26,693 nucleotides of DNA from Chromera velia (lineage: Eukaryota > Sar > Chromeraceae): NCBI GenBank assembly GCA_018398765.1, contig JAHBMJ010001152.1, forward strand, positions 9,170 through 35,862. The letters are read 5' to 3'. Under the pieces are notes generated by a model, which worked only from the letters and a program-made list of their open reading frames with translations, made no database searches and was not told the origin of the DNA. How positions within the stretch are numbered: the stretch's first letter is position 1; each line of letters opens with the position of its first letter. Below are positions 1 to 11,166 of this stretch, piece after piece. Position numbers and translations under genes: made by a program.

Positions 1-420
1 CCCCCCCTTTTCAACTCTCCTTGCGCCTCTGAACCCCCACACATACATGCAATCTGAAGAGCCCGTCCTTCTTTCCTTTCGGACCAGAGGTTTCAATTCC
101 CAGTGAAAGACCCAATCACCCAAAAGTCTCCTTTGCCCTCCTTTCCCTCTCCTCTGCAAGCGTACAAAGGAAGGCCCCAAACGGTCCAGAACCACTGCTG
201 GAGAGCACAAAAGAGTGCACGCGCGTTCGTAAAGGTGTGATTCATTCAAAGCGATCGACAGTCTCCATGTTTCGCCTCCTCCCTCCTGAACCAGACTTTC
301 CACAATTTTCCGTCCCAAAAGGCTCAACCGAGGGACCGATCATCGAGCTTGGATTCCACTGCAGTCGGATATCTCCTCTCTTTCCCTAGCGTGGCGCTGC
401 TCTGAGTAACGTGAAACAAA
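1..420. other. Non-coding flank, nothing recognised
   Basis: The stretch is mixed-composition, pyrimidine-leaning sequence. I see no convincing exon, RNA gene or repeat in it. The short open frames here have no coding-like composition and no paired splice sites. Confidence 0.4.
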
Positions 421-720
421 GAGAACGCAAATCGAAGGATCAAGCATCTGTGAGCCTTGTTTGCTGTTCGCTGATCAAGACATGTTTGCTGATTGCAGAT
501 CTTTTCACTCAAGGACTCAAGGACTCATCTTTCCTTCCTTCCTTCCACTGGCAGTCGGCCCTCCATGCCATTCCAGCTCATCACATGTGCGACCTGTCGA
601 CTCCAAGACCCCTCGATCGCCTGTTCGCTCTCGGATGGGGAAAAGCCCAAACATCTCCATCGCTTATGGAGAGGAAAACAAGATGGACAACCAACGTTGG
701 ACAGCTTTGACAGCTGCAAG
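421..720. repeat. Dispersed repeat, copy A
   Basis: The segment from about 496 to 720 recurs at about 1107-1340. Shared blocks include the start GCAGATCTTTTCACTCAAGG, a TTCC run followed by CCACTGGCAG, and a long block around CATCGCTTATGGAGAGGAAA ending in TTGGACAGCTTTG. The front part (about 427-460, CGCAAATCGAAGGATCAAGC) recurs instead at about 2112-2145, so the three copies keep different parts of one longer unit. I cannot assign it to a transposon class. Confidence 0.75.
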
Positions 721-1079
721 ACACAGAGCTGCTAAGACCCCGTCCGTCCCCTTGCCCCGCCCCCCCTGCACCTCCCTCCTCAAGCCATCTCAAGTCCCTT
801 TACGCTTCTTTCCCCGCACCCTAATATCTGAATGATCCATCCCTGCATCCCTTCTTATCCTCAAATGTCCACTTCCCTCCTCGATGATCTCCTCCGCCAG
901 TCTCGTCATCCCTCCTCTGACAGCCTCTAACGCGCTGCGCTTCCAGCAGGCCATGGAAGAGAAGAAGTTTTCCTCCCAGTAGGCCATGAATCTGTACAAA
1001 CTGGCCGACACAACGAACAGTGCGGAGCTGAGAAATATCGTCGTACAGAAATTTCAAAAATCTTTTCACTGTGTTTGCT

Positions 1080-1340
1080 GATGAAGAAGGGTTTTCGTAT
1101 TTGCTGATCGCAGATCTTTTCACTCAAGGACTCAAGGACCCATGATTCCTTCCTTCCTTCCACTGACTGGCAGTTGTCCCTCCATGCCCTTTCAGCTCCC
1201 CGCATGGGATTTCTGTCGGCCCTGGCCATCGCCTGTTCCCTCTCGGATGCGGAAAAGCCCAAACATCCCCATCGCTTATGGAGAGGAAAGCAAGATGGAC
1301 AACCAACACTAGTTGGACAGCTTTGAAAACTGAGTGGCAA
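1080..1340. repeat. Dispersed repeat, copy B
   Basis: This is the second copy of the unit at 421-720, in the same orientation and offset by roughly 610 bases. Differences are scattered substitutions plus small insertions, such as an extra CTGA after the TTCC run and ACTAG before TTGGACAGC. The divergence suggests an old duplication and not an assembly error. Confidence 0.75.
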
Positions 1341-2104
1341 AACGCTACAGCTGACTCCCCTTTTCTCTCCGCTCTCCGCTATCCAAAAGGACTCTCAAGT
1401 GTCTTCACCCCACACTCTTCTGAATCCCCAAAAGGCTTCGTAAAGGCCTCTGAGATGAGCGTCTGCAGATTTATCAGCTCTACGGAAAGGAGAGCACCCA
1501 CCCGACTGTTCTCAGACTTCCCATGATGATTTTTGCGGTCATGTGGTCATACCGGTAGACCTCTCCTCTTCTAAGCGCTCATCGGTTCTGTGGCTGGTTC
1601 TGTGGGCTCTCCGCAGTCAGCAAAGAACAAGGAGAATCGAGACCGCTTCCGAGGGAAGAGCGGTATGTGAGGCATCAGGACATTCAACTGGATCGATCTG
1701 TTGATTCGATCAAGGATCCAGTCTCTGAATTCTCCCAAAAAGACAGAACGTGCCATAGACAGACGTCTTCTTTCTACGCCCAGTCGCGTTAATTTTCAGT
1801 TTTGCTGATCGAGACGGACGCTGGCGAGGATAGCCGATCTTCTCTCCCAAACCAAGGGTAAAGGCAGGCCGAACATTGAATGCCAGGTGAGGTTGGGGGC
1901 CTGAGAGAGGGGGAAGAATGGTTGATGGAAGAATCCAGTGACGAACGGCCGGCCAGAGCTGTCTCCCCCCCCGTCCTCAATCCTCTTTTGAAATTCGTGT
2001 TTGAAGCTGCTCCGCAATTGAATTCTTAATTCTTCCTCTCCCCTGTTCTCCTGCGCTCATCTCTTCGCCCTCCCCTGACGTTCTCCAACCACATATAGTG
2101 AAAT
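1341..2104. other. Spacer between repeat copies, nothing recognised
   Basis: This stretch lies between copies B and C. I see no supported exon, RNA or repeat in it. Open frames are short on both strands. Confidence 0.3.
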
Positions 2105-2225
2105 ATACAAAACGCAAATCGAAGGGTCAAGCATTTGTGAGCCTTGTTTACTGATCGCAGATCTTTTCACTCAAGGACTCAAACACCGATTTTTCTTTCC
2201 TTCCACCGGCGGCTATTGTCGTCAT
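2105..2225. repeat. Dispersed repeat, copy C (partial)
   Basis: This partial third copy begins with CGCAAATCGAAGGGTCAAGC, matching copy A near 427. It continues through GCAGATCTTTTCACTCAAGG and a TTTCCTTCC block, then loses similarity around 2210. It therefore joins the 5' block of copy A directly to the central block. Confidence 0.65.
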
Positions 2226-2434
2226 GGGCCTCGATCTTCGGCTGAACGTACGAGGCAAAGGATGCCCCCCGAGAACTGTGACACGAGACCCGCCCAAAAC
2301 AACCCGAGAAGGCACCAGTATAACTGAAGACAGATGGAGAAGTCGAAAGACAGAAGAGCAGACAGGCAGAAACAAAAGACCCACCCACCAGTCCTCATTC
2401 GGTGTCGTCCTCAGGGCTCAAAGAGAAAGAGACT

Positions 2435-2436
<2 letters not shown>

Positions 2437-2494
<58 letters not shown>

Positions 2495-2512
2495 CAGAGA
2501 CAGAGAGAGAGT
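2437..2512. repeat. (GA)n / (GAGACA)n microsatellite
   Basis: An uninterrupted GA run (about 2437-2475) passes into GAGACA hexamers (about 2473-2505) and back to GA. A 183-codon open frame spans it, but that frame mainly reflects the purine-only repeat, which cannot form stops in that register. Confidence 0.95.
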
Positions 2513-3949
2513 CTCCTTCTTTTTCTCACTCGGAGGCTGCCTCCCTTCTCTTCTTCGCTGCTCTCAGAATCGCAGTCTGTGCACTGCCGACCAAGGAACA
2601 GGCTGGGTTTCAGGAACCTGGACCTCTGTTGTTGGGAGGTTTAGTGCGCCAACGTAGTTCCCCCTGCCCAATCCTTCTCATCTCTCCCCAGCCAGGAAGC
2701 TGCCAAGTTCCCGGAAAGGCCAGCTCTGAGAGTTGCGCGAAGATTGAAAGCCCTGGTAGAGAATCTGCAGTCTGAGAGACTCAGAAGAAAACGAAGGACG
2801 GGATTCGACAGGAGGGGCAAATGGCCAACTGTCTTACTGAAAGACGCTATGGCAGATTGCGTGATTCACAGCTCTATATCAGACGGGCCTGTCTACACGT
2901 GTGGATTCTGCAAGGCAGGAAGAAGAAGTAGTGTCCTTTTGTGTGTGTAATAGACAGACAGAAACCTTCCATTCCCTGAGAAAAGGAAGAGCACGAAGAG
3001 AACCACAATTGTGTGTGTATACCGATACTCATACACAAATTGAGAATCCAGAAGCAGAATACAATGCCATTGTCACATATATGACACACAGCGACATTTG
3101 TACTGACGCTCTATTGACGATCTGTCTTCCGACTTTTCTTCTCCCCTTCACTGCGAGTGCATTGACGTCAGCTCATTGACGACTTTTCTTTCTTGAAGAT
3201 CGGGTCCATCAAAGCTCGTTGAAGGCATGCTCGGCGATGGACACAGATTTCTTCTCCACCTCAAACGACTGCGGCTGCCTGCGTGCATGTTCCTCGAATG
3301 GAAGAGAAGAGAGAGAAGAAAAGTGGAGTAGTTGATTGCTGGAGCAGGCGGTTTGGGAAGCACGTCTTGATTAATCTCTTTTGAGCCTATTGTACACAAA
3401 CAACACACGTACGTACAATGTACAAGGGAACCCGCCAGCGAAATGCAAAGGAACAGCCATTCAATTTCCAGATTGGAGGGCAATCACGTGCTATACTGAC
3501 GTTCTGGACACAGCACCGGTTGTTGGACGCCATCTTTGCCGCTTGATTGAGGAGGCTGCTTCCCACAAGGATCAAAAGTGATTGACCGAGTGCGCCCATC
3601 TCCCCCATTCCCCTTCTTCTGTTTCACTACTGAACAAACATCCCCGTGAAGAAAGAAATAGAGAATGACATACATAAGACAACGTGAAAATGTCCAGGGA
3701 GAGAGAGCAATCTCGAAGGAGTGAAGGAGAAGGGACGGGGGCTCTTCTGAATCACTTCTCATCTTCTGGTCAAACCAATGTGCTGTAGTCATCTTGACAG
3801 AAGATATTTCAGTCGATCGCCACGAGTTTGGTCACGCCACTCATGTGTGAGTGGCGACAAGGCCTCTTGCTTTATCGCCGAAAAACATGAGGCCCTTTTG
3901 CTCATGGACGTAAACATTGATTGGATCGATTCCAGGACATGATTGTCAG
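2513..3949. other. Spacer, no supported gene
   Basis: About 1.4 kb of moderate-GC sequence. Open frames are under about 110 codons, overlap on both strands, and show no recognisable motif or matching splice sites. I see no RNA gene. An upstream untranslated exon of the next gene could lie here and would not be visible from sequence alone. Confidence 0.35.
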
Positions 3950-4110
3950 ACTTTCGTACGTAGCTAGCTAGCATGTGCGTATATATACGTACAGATCGAA
4001 GTTCATGCATACGTACGCGATCTGTATATCCATTAATTCAGATCTGTATTTACACCTTTATTTTTGAAAATTAACTGTACATATATATATATATATATAT
4101 ACACAGAATT
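3950..4110. repeat. Palindrome-dense patch with (TA)n tract
   Basis: Several self-complementary words are crowded together: TACGTA, GCTAGCTAGC, CGTATATATACG, ATGCAT, CGTACG. They are followed by a (TA)n run at about 4081-4101. A perfect 9-bp inverted repeat TACAGATCG/CGATCTGTA occupies 3990-3998 and 4018-4026 with a 19-base loop. It could be a secondary-structure hotspot or a decayed foldback element; no function is evident. Confidence 0.6.
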
Positions 4111-4130
4111 TTCATGCACTGAGTGAGGCG

Positions 4131-4330
4131 CGTGTTGCAGTGCTGCATGACTGTTGTTCAGGGGTGTTGCTTGAGTGCATGGACCGTTAATTGTTCATGC
4201 ATGCATTCATTGAAGGCGCGCGTTGCTTGACTGTTGTTCACTCCAACACTTTTGTTCACGCGTGTTGCTCGACTGTTGTTCACGTGTTGCTTGACTGTTG
4301 TTCACGTGTTGCTTGACTGTTGTTCATGCA
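4131..4330. repeat. 22-bp tandem repeat array (TGTTGTTCA/GTGTTGC)
   Basis: Three clean back-to-back copies of CGTGTTGCTTGACTGTTGTTCA lie at about 4261-4325; the first has CTCGA in place of CTTGA. Looser copies sit at about 4220-4240 and 4131-4175. The same words, read on the minus strand, occur in the middle of the foldback element near 20030-20100. The array ends about 300 bases upstream of the first coiled-coil gene. Confidence 0.85.
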
Positions 4331-4625
4331 ACAAGACTGCATCACCATGCATGTACGCATGCGTGCATGCAGTTAGGTCACCACATATATATATACATGC
4401 ATGGTCAGCGCGGTGGGTCGATGTAAGTACGTACGCATCATCAGGTTATGTTTCTTCTTTATGGCTTTTCACAAAGAGACTGCCCCTACTGCCATGTTCA
4501 TGCGTTCTTGCTCTTCCAAGCGACAAAGGACCCTCTGAAAGACCTAATGTGCCAGCGGAGAGGGTCAGTGCATATAGTGCACGGAAACTACAATGTATTG
4601 ACCTGCCACATCAACGGACAGCACT

Positions 4626-7600
4626 ATGTCTGAGCCTGGTTCTCCTGTGAGTTTGGAGATTCTCTCCAGACAGCTCACAGAACTCCAACAAACTGTGACG
4701 GGTCTGACAACCCAAACAAACTCTGTTCAGGAAAAAGTGGAATCGAATTCCACTCAGATAGAAACGGCCTATGGTAACACTGAAGCCCTGCAGGACGCAA
4801 TTGGCAGGTTGGCAGATGCTCTGGAAAGTCTGGCCGCAACAAATGACCAGAACGCCTCGATCATCGACGACTTGAACAAAGAGGTGGAGAGCTTCACAAG
4901 AACAACAGAGACGCGTCTTGCACAGGCTGACGCAGTCAAAGATGAACAAACACAGACACTGTCACAGCTCCAGACACGACTCGAGTCACTTGAACAGACT
5001 TCCACAGCCCCAGCCCTCCCCGCCTCCTGTGCCCAGTCGGAAGAATCACGCAGAGAAATTCAGCAAATCAATGACAGGATCACACGCCTTGAGGCTTCCG
5101 CATCTGTTTCCCCCTCCCCTTTCCCTGCTGATCCAACAGGCTCCGCTGACCTCTCCCATCTCACAGAGAGGTTGTCTTCCTTAGAGTCTCGAATCAGAGA
5201 GCCTCAGGGAGCAGAGCTCGATACCCGACTTTCTGCCCTGGAATCTAGGATGACAGAGCTGCAAGCCAATAGCAGTAATGCGTTGTCAAAAGACCTTTCA
5301 GAGCAGACACGACGAAATACGAAGACGCTAGAGGAGTTGGAGCAAAGTCACCAGTTCACAAAGAGGTCTGTGGAAGACCTGGAGCAGAGAGTGCTGTCGA
5401 CAGAGAAAACGTCGAAACACTCTGAGGAAATTTTGGCCGATCTACAGGACTTCAAACACAAAACGCAGAGAAAAATAGACGAGTGTTTCGATACTGCGTC
5501 CACCAGTCGAAGGATTGTACAGGAGGCACACACAACGATACAAAAGGCCCTAAGTGAGCTTGACTCTGCAACCCAATTTGTTCGAAAATCTCGAGCGGCC
5601 GCTATTGCAGTAGATGAGGAACTCTATCAACAAACCGAAGACCTTCGGACAGAGCTGATATGGATGAGAAGGGAGGTTCATCTCTCGATGCACATGCAAC
5701 AGGCAAGTACAGCCACCAAGAAAGAGGCACACAGAAGGCCTACCGCGGTGCAGTACAGTCAAACGCAAAAGACACTGCTACAGCTCTTCACATTTTCCTA
5801 AGGACAAAAGACCAACTCTTCCTTCCTTCCTTCCTTCCTTTTTTTTTTCTTTCTTTCTTCCGTCCGTCCGTCCGTCCCTCCTTCCTTCCTTTCTTTCTTT
5901 CTTTCTTCCTTCCTTCCTTCCTTCCTTCCTTCCTTCCTCCCTTCCTTTCTTCCTTCTTCTATTTTTCCGGTGTCTCTGTTCTGTCGTTTCATAAGTTCTG
6001 TGGCGTTTTTCACGTCAGTTGTCCGCATATTCACCCATTGCCTCACTCACTAACTCGTTCATCCATTCACGCATGGACACCGTCTACGTGCCCCTGCTTG
6101 CTTGCCTCTTTCCCTGTCTGTCTGCAGGTCCAAAACGAATTTCACTTCCGCCTTTCGACTTTGGAGGCCTCAGACCGAAGCCAGACGAGACAGATCAAAG
6201 AACTGTCCACTCTGCTCACGGCTGTTGAGAGAATGAGCGCAATCCCGGGAGGAGAGAAGGGGGGGATGGGCACTCTCTCCCCCTTGCAACCCTCCTCCGC
6301 AGCATTCTCACCAGTCCGTCCCTCCTCTCCTCAGAAAGAGACCAGGCAAGGCTCCCCTGTGAAGTTCCTGCAGATGAGTGCCTTGGAAGGAGGGGCCCAG
6401 TCAAGTGGGCAGGGTGTCACATTTCTGCATCCAGATGCAGTGGAGGACTCAGGTGTTGCGGGGGCATCGGGAATAGGGGGGGGACATTCGGGTTCGGGGG
6501 GTGATCGGATCATTCGTGAGGTGGGGAGTGATGCTGTTGGCATCAGAGAGCTTCAGGGAGACAGTATGACTATGCTCCCTCTCGTCCGTCTGCCCGATAG
6601 AGCAAGTCTTTACCCACAGGGCCGGGGCCCCTGTCCAGTGTTTGTCCCATCGGTAGAGGGCCCCGAAGGAAATATTGAGGAGGGTAGAAAGACCCCGGCA
6701 GTGTGTTGCAGCACCTGCGGGTTTGAATTGATTGAACACAGAGGTGTTCACCCGAAGGCCATTCGTGCCGCAGCCGAGTCGGGAACGATGGCTCAGGATG
6801 GAACCCATTCACCCTCCAGGTCTAATTCTCCCACACCCACACCCATACTTGATGCCGATACTCGTGAAGGCTTGAGAACCTCTCAAATAGATCGACACAA
6901 GGCTCTTTCTGCAGTTCCAGACAGAAGAGTCAAACTCACCCCCTCTCCAGTGCAACCAGATCCTTCCACGAAGATGTTTGGTCCTTTGCTCAATGTGCCG
7001 GGGCCCTCCCGTCTCCCATGGCCCCACCGAAGGGACCCCGGCAGCACCAATAGTTCCCCTCCCCGCCTCCCCCACCTTGTGCAGAGAGACCCTGTCGACA
7101 TCCTGCGCCCCTTTGCAGACGTTGACCTTCCAGCTCCAGTCACAGATGCCAACCTGTTGCAAGTCGTTGATGCATTGGCGTTTGAGAACGTCCATTTGAG
7201 AGACGCATGCAATGCCCTCGGTTCAGAGCTCCAAGCACAGAAACTGCACTTACAGAGGCTGGAGGAACAGGGCACGTTCACTTTACCCAGGCTGGTCAAT
7301 ATCGCAACAGACGTGCAGGGCCCCGGCACTGGCATTGAGGAGGGTGGAGTGGGGCCTTTGGGATCGCAAGCAGAGCACGAGAGTTTGACCGTGGATTTGG
7401 TGAATTCTGTTTCTGGATTACAGCTCCAAGATCGTCTCCGCACTTTTTGTGAGGGTGTGAGAAGAGAATGTGCGGAGTCTGTTAGAGAGACGCGAAAATC
7501 TTTTGGGTCCCGTTTGGACTCTCTGGAAGAAAGCCTCAGGGGAAGAAACGCTATTGAGGAATTTTCAAAGGCACTGAAAAAGGTGCGTCGAAAAGAAACA

Positions 7601-10284
7601 TTGTGCAAGCGTGTCTATGTCTTTCTGCTGCTCCAGTGCTTCACTGCTTTCCGCCATGAAAATATCACTAAAAAAAAAACTGGTGGCACCCCTTCTTCTC
7701 TTTTTTTAAATCTCGAGTCAAATACACACATTTTCATTCGTCCTTTCCTATTTCCTCTCCTCTCCTCTACTCTCATCTCCTCTCACGAAGAGACGATCCT
7801 TGAATTGATTTTATCTCCCCCCTTCCACCACCCTGCAGGCTCCTCCCGGTGCCCTCTCGAGTGCCGATGCTGTGGTTGGCCTGGCGTGTCTCTTCCAACA
7901 AGTGCGCGCAGAGACGGGGGCAATGAGGGAGGAGTTGAGGCAAACGAGGGAAGAACTGATTGCCATACAGCGCAAACAGATCTCAGACAGGCTGTGCATG
8001 TACGAACAATTTCGGGTCTTCTGCAGACAGCACGCGGACTTTCTCAATCCACCGTTCCTGCTCTCCCTTCCCCCTCGCCCCACGACTAGTACAGGAACAC
8101 GACCGTCGAGCCCCTTGCCGCCTGAGACTCGGTCCAGGCCTGAGGGACAAGAGCTGCGGGAAAAGGGAGCGTCTGCCATTGGTGCAGGAAAAAGAAACAT
8201 CGACTCGGGGGGGGGCAACGAGGCCGCTTTTCTTAGCGCCCTGGTGAGTGGAACGTTTCCTTTTTGTCTCACAGTGGCTTGCGAAACAACCCCCAGTGAC
8301 TGCGCCAGAGTGTCCCCGTTTTCTTAGCAAACCAATTAATCGATATGACAAAATTTTCCCCCCTCGTCAGATTCCTGAATGGACCTGATCGATCCTAGGG
8401 ATCTCTGTGATTCGTCCGACCGTTGGAAGGCCGGGCCCTCGGGATTCGAATGTCGCTGTCCTCTTCAATCCATTGAAATAAATGCGTTTGAATGTTGTCC
8501 TCCGAACTGAATGTGGGTTGCAGGATTTTGTGAGCCCTGATGTCCCGAAGGAAAAGGGGGAAGTCGGGGAGACGGCTAGGGATCCGCGTGTGGGCGTGGT
8601 AACGGGATTCGGGGGTGTTGCGATGAGTTCCTCTCAGCTGGAGAGGCTGATGAGGGCCCTGTCTTCGGTGGGCGGCAGAGGTCAGTTTGTTGTGTCCCTT
8701 CTTTCTCTTCTGGGACGCTTGCGTTGTTTTGATCATTTTTCAAAATAAGTTTTGGTAGGTCTCGCTCTCCTCAATCCCCCTCCTTCCGTCATCACGCTTG
8801 TTTCTTCTTGTCGGGCTTATACTAATATGTTTGTGCGAGAGTGTGCTCATACAAACGTGCGAGTGCATGCAGGCCCGCTGCTGAAGATCTTGTTTCTCGA
8901 GTCCTCCCTTAGGAACGTGAAGGAAGACGTTCGCGTCCTGCAGCAGCAACAGAGGAGTGCAGCATTCAACACGACCCAGGCAGCACTGAAGGGGGCTCTT
9001 CTCCAGGCAGAGGCAGCGAGCAGAGAGGGGTCCGGAGGCGGAAGTGGGGGAGGTCCGGGGGGTAGGGGAGCGGAGTCGTTCTTGTTTATCCGTCTCTTAC
9101 AGAGGTTGCGAGCGTGTGTGGAGGAGTTGGTGGACAGACAAGCAGGAGACAGAGCGGTGCTGGAGGCTTCTGCAAGAGCAGATGCCGTCTTCAAAGAGAG
9201 AGTCGCAAAGAAAAGTCTCGAGGCTTCAGAAGCTCTCGAGTGGATCCAGCCACAGGTCTGTCTCTTTGTCCTTCGCTTTCTTTGCTTCTGAGTGTACATT
9301 TGTTTTTTGACCGGCGCAAGAGGCTTTCTCTAGGGCTTCCCTTTCCTTCCACAGAACAGTGAAAGCTCCGATTTCAATTATGTAGCTGTTGTTCATGGAG
9401 ATGCTTTCTTGCTGGCTCTCGATTATGTACACGCATTTGCACGTCCACACCTGGAGCTTTCCAAATCAGAATTTTGACCCAAAGATCCGATTTCTTTTCT
9501 ACATCTGCCTCGATCCTTGCAGGTCCAGACTTTGTGGGACTTTCGGAACGCGACTGTTTCAATTGTGGAGGAACTACAGACGGCGTTGTCTCTTCTGAGG
9601 GGTGACCTCCTAGAGCTCCGACAGGAATTCAACGTTCGGGTGGCAGGGCCTGTGGGTGGCCCTCTGACACAATACATGGAGGACGCAGAGGCAGTCACAC
9701 GGAGTCATGACAGTGGAGAAGCAAGCCAGACGGTTCTCTGGAAGATCCACAGAATGACCGCAGCAGTACGGAAGCTGAGTTACCCAAATGCGGTTGCGCC
9801 TGATCCTTTCCCAATTCTCGCGACCGATGGATATCCCCATTCTCCTCGCACCAGAACCAAACACGCAGGCCGGCAGCGGTCGGGAGCGAGTGAGAAGAAC
9901 GCAGAGAAAGAGCCCGTCTCATATGAGGGCTCGAAGGGAAGGAAAAGTGGGGCCGTTCTTTCCTCCTCCCGTCGCCTCAATGCCCCCGCTGTGCGGACCG
10001 CGACAGACACGGCATCTCCCGGCCAGGTCCCTGCAGTGTCACTGACACGCCCCCATCCTCCGGTGCGACCTCTCTCACCCCCCCCAGAGGGCAGCTCAAC
10101 GAACCCCCAGAGTGGACAGACGCGGCCCCAAGAGGGAGGGAATGTGGACAGGCGTGGCCAAGGCATTCTCCCTACAGGGCAACGAGATGGAGGGCATGCA
10201 GAGATTCAGCTGCAGCCACAAGTGATTGTAGATGACTCGCATCTGCCGGCTGTCCATTTTGTTTCTTTATCTGATGATCAATGA
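4626..10284 (+). CDS. Large coiled-coil protein of unknown function, six exons
   Basis: I reconstruct exons 4626-5702, 6128-7582, 7839-8243, 8524-8680, 8873-9255 and 9523-10284, giving 1412 residues. Every junction keeps frame: all introns are phase 0 except the fourth (phase 1, rebuilding a Gly codon), and coiled-coil sequence continues across the joints. Residues 1 to about 405 are nearly continuous coiled coil rich in Glu, Gln, Ser and Thr. Further coils lie near 690-735, 777-910 and 1035-1159, separated by Ser/Pro/Gly-rich linkers, one of them GSGGGSGGGPGGRG near 1085. A lone CCSTC motif sits near 552-556. There is no signal peptide or membrane segment. I recognise no family; a cytoskeletal, basal-body or scaffold role is only a guess. 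The ATG at 4626 is the first in frame before the coil, but untranslated upstream exons are possible. Splice choices are read by eye. Confidence 0.8.
5703..6127 (+). other. GC-AG intron (intron 1 of the coiled-coil gene)
   Basis: The donor reads CAG|GCAAGT, an otherwise ideal donor with GC in place of GT. The acceptor is TCTGTCTGCAG|GTC. Removing 425 bases joins two phase-0 codons and continues the coil (MHMQQ then VQNEFHFRLSTLE). The nearest GT donor, at 5707, would leave phase 1 and break the frame with this acceptor. Confidence 0.8.
5816..5960 (+). repeat. Polypyrimidine (TTCC/TTTC)n tract in intron 1
   Basis: About 145 bases are almost purely C and T, made of TTCC, TTTC and CCGT units; the only purines are G in a short CCGT run near 5863-5876. 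Mirror-symmetric pyrimidine tracts of this kind can form triplex (H-DNA) structures. Confidence 0.9.
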
Positions 10285-11166
10285 AAAATGTAGTTTAAAA
10301 AGTGCAAGTTTCAAAACAGATTATTTTAGATGACTTAAAGTCATTGAAGCCTTTAGTATTCTGTTTTATAATTTCAAAATTATGAAGTTGATGTAGAAAC
10401 CACTTCAAATTTTATTTTTTTGTTTTAATCTTAAGACGTCTTCGACCTCTGTCTTCTTTTTAAATGAGGGGCAGCGGCGGCGGCTGCATTTGGGTAGAAG
10501 GAAAGACGATACGTCTTCTTCGACAGACACAGCAGGGTCGTGGTACAGTATATGGAGGACCCATAAACGATTTGAAAGTTAGAGTTTGTACCATTGACGT
10601 ATTATAGACTCATCATCATCATCATACGCCATCGCTATCAGCCCATAATAGGCGTTTATTGTAGACTGCATCGATGGAAATAAAGAACGAACCGATAGCC
10701 CACTACACTCTGACATTCTTTTAAATATCTACATTAAAGTAAACATTAAGGTATATTAAGGTTTTTTTCTATTCATTTTTTTCTTTTTATTTTTTTTTAG
10801 ATATATTTTCTAGATTTGTATTAAAAATCATCCTTCTTTAAGAAAGGTTTAAATGCATAGACGCTAGGCAGAGACGTCTTACAAATCACTTACAATTCGT
10901 TAATATTAATTAAATTCATTTCTCCAAGGGGTTACAGTAGGTACCACTAGGTAGTACCAGGTACTGCTGGCAGGTAGTAAGACATAAAAGCTAAAAAAAA
11001 AGTAAGGTGGGTGGCGAGTTTTAATAACCTGAAGTAGTATATCTGGCATTGTCTGCACAGTTATCAATAGTTGTCAACTTGCTCACGTATATTTTTTTTT
11101 TGTTCCAGACATATCTAGACACTATGACGCATACGCACCATCACACACCGGAAGACGATTCCTCAA
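10285..11166. other. AT-rich spacer after the coiled-coil gene
   Basis: Composition drops sharply in GC after the TGA at 10284. The stretch holds poly-T/A runs (about 10765-10805 and 11090-11102), a short (TCA)n run near 10611-10624, and GGTAC words near 10938-10970. An AATAAA at about 10679 might serve as a polyadenylation signal, but it is 400 bases downstream. I see no gene. Confidence 0.4.

Noticed and set aside
2224-2775. 183-codon open frame across the GA repeat
   Set aside because: Its length comes from a purine-only microsatellite, and there is no motif or splice support.
4220-4330. CRISPR-like array
   Set aside because: The repeats are directly tandem without unique spacers, and the window is eukaryotic.
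5660-6127. Separate gene starting at ATG 5660
   Set aside because: This ATG is out of frame inside exon 1, and the frame then reads through the pyrimidine intron. The downstream coding is explained by exon 2 starting at 6128.
6699-6715. Zinc-binding motif (CCSTC) in the coiled-coil protein
   Set aside because: Only one CxxC-like pair is present, with no second pair of Cys/His at a plausible distance.
6883-7608. 241-codon open frame on the minus strand
   Set aside because: It is antisense to exon 2 of the coiled-coil gene, whose forward reading shows heptads and clean splice joins.
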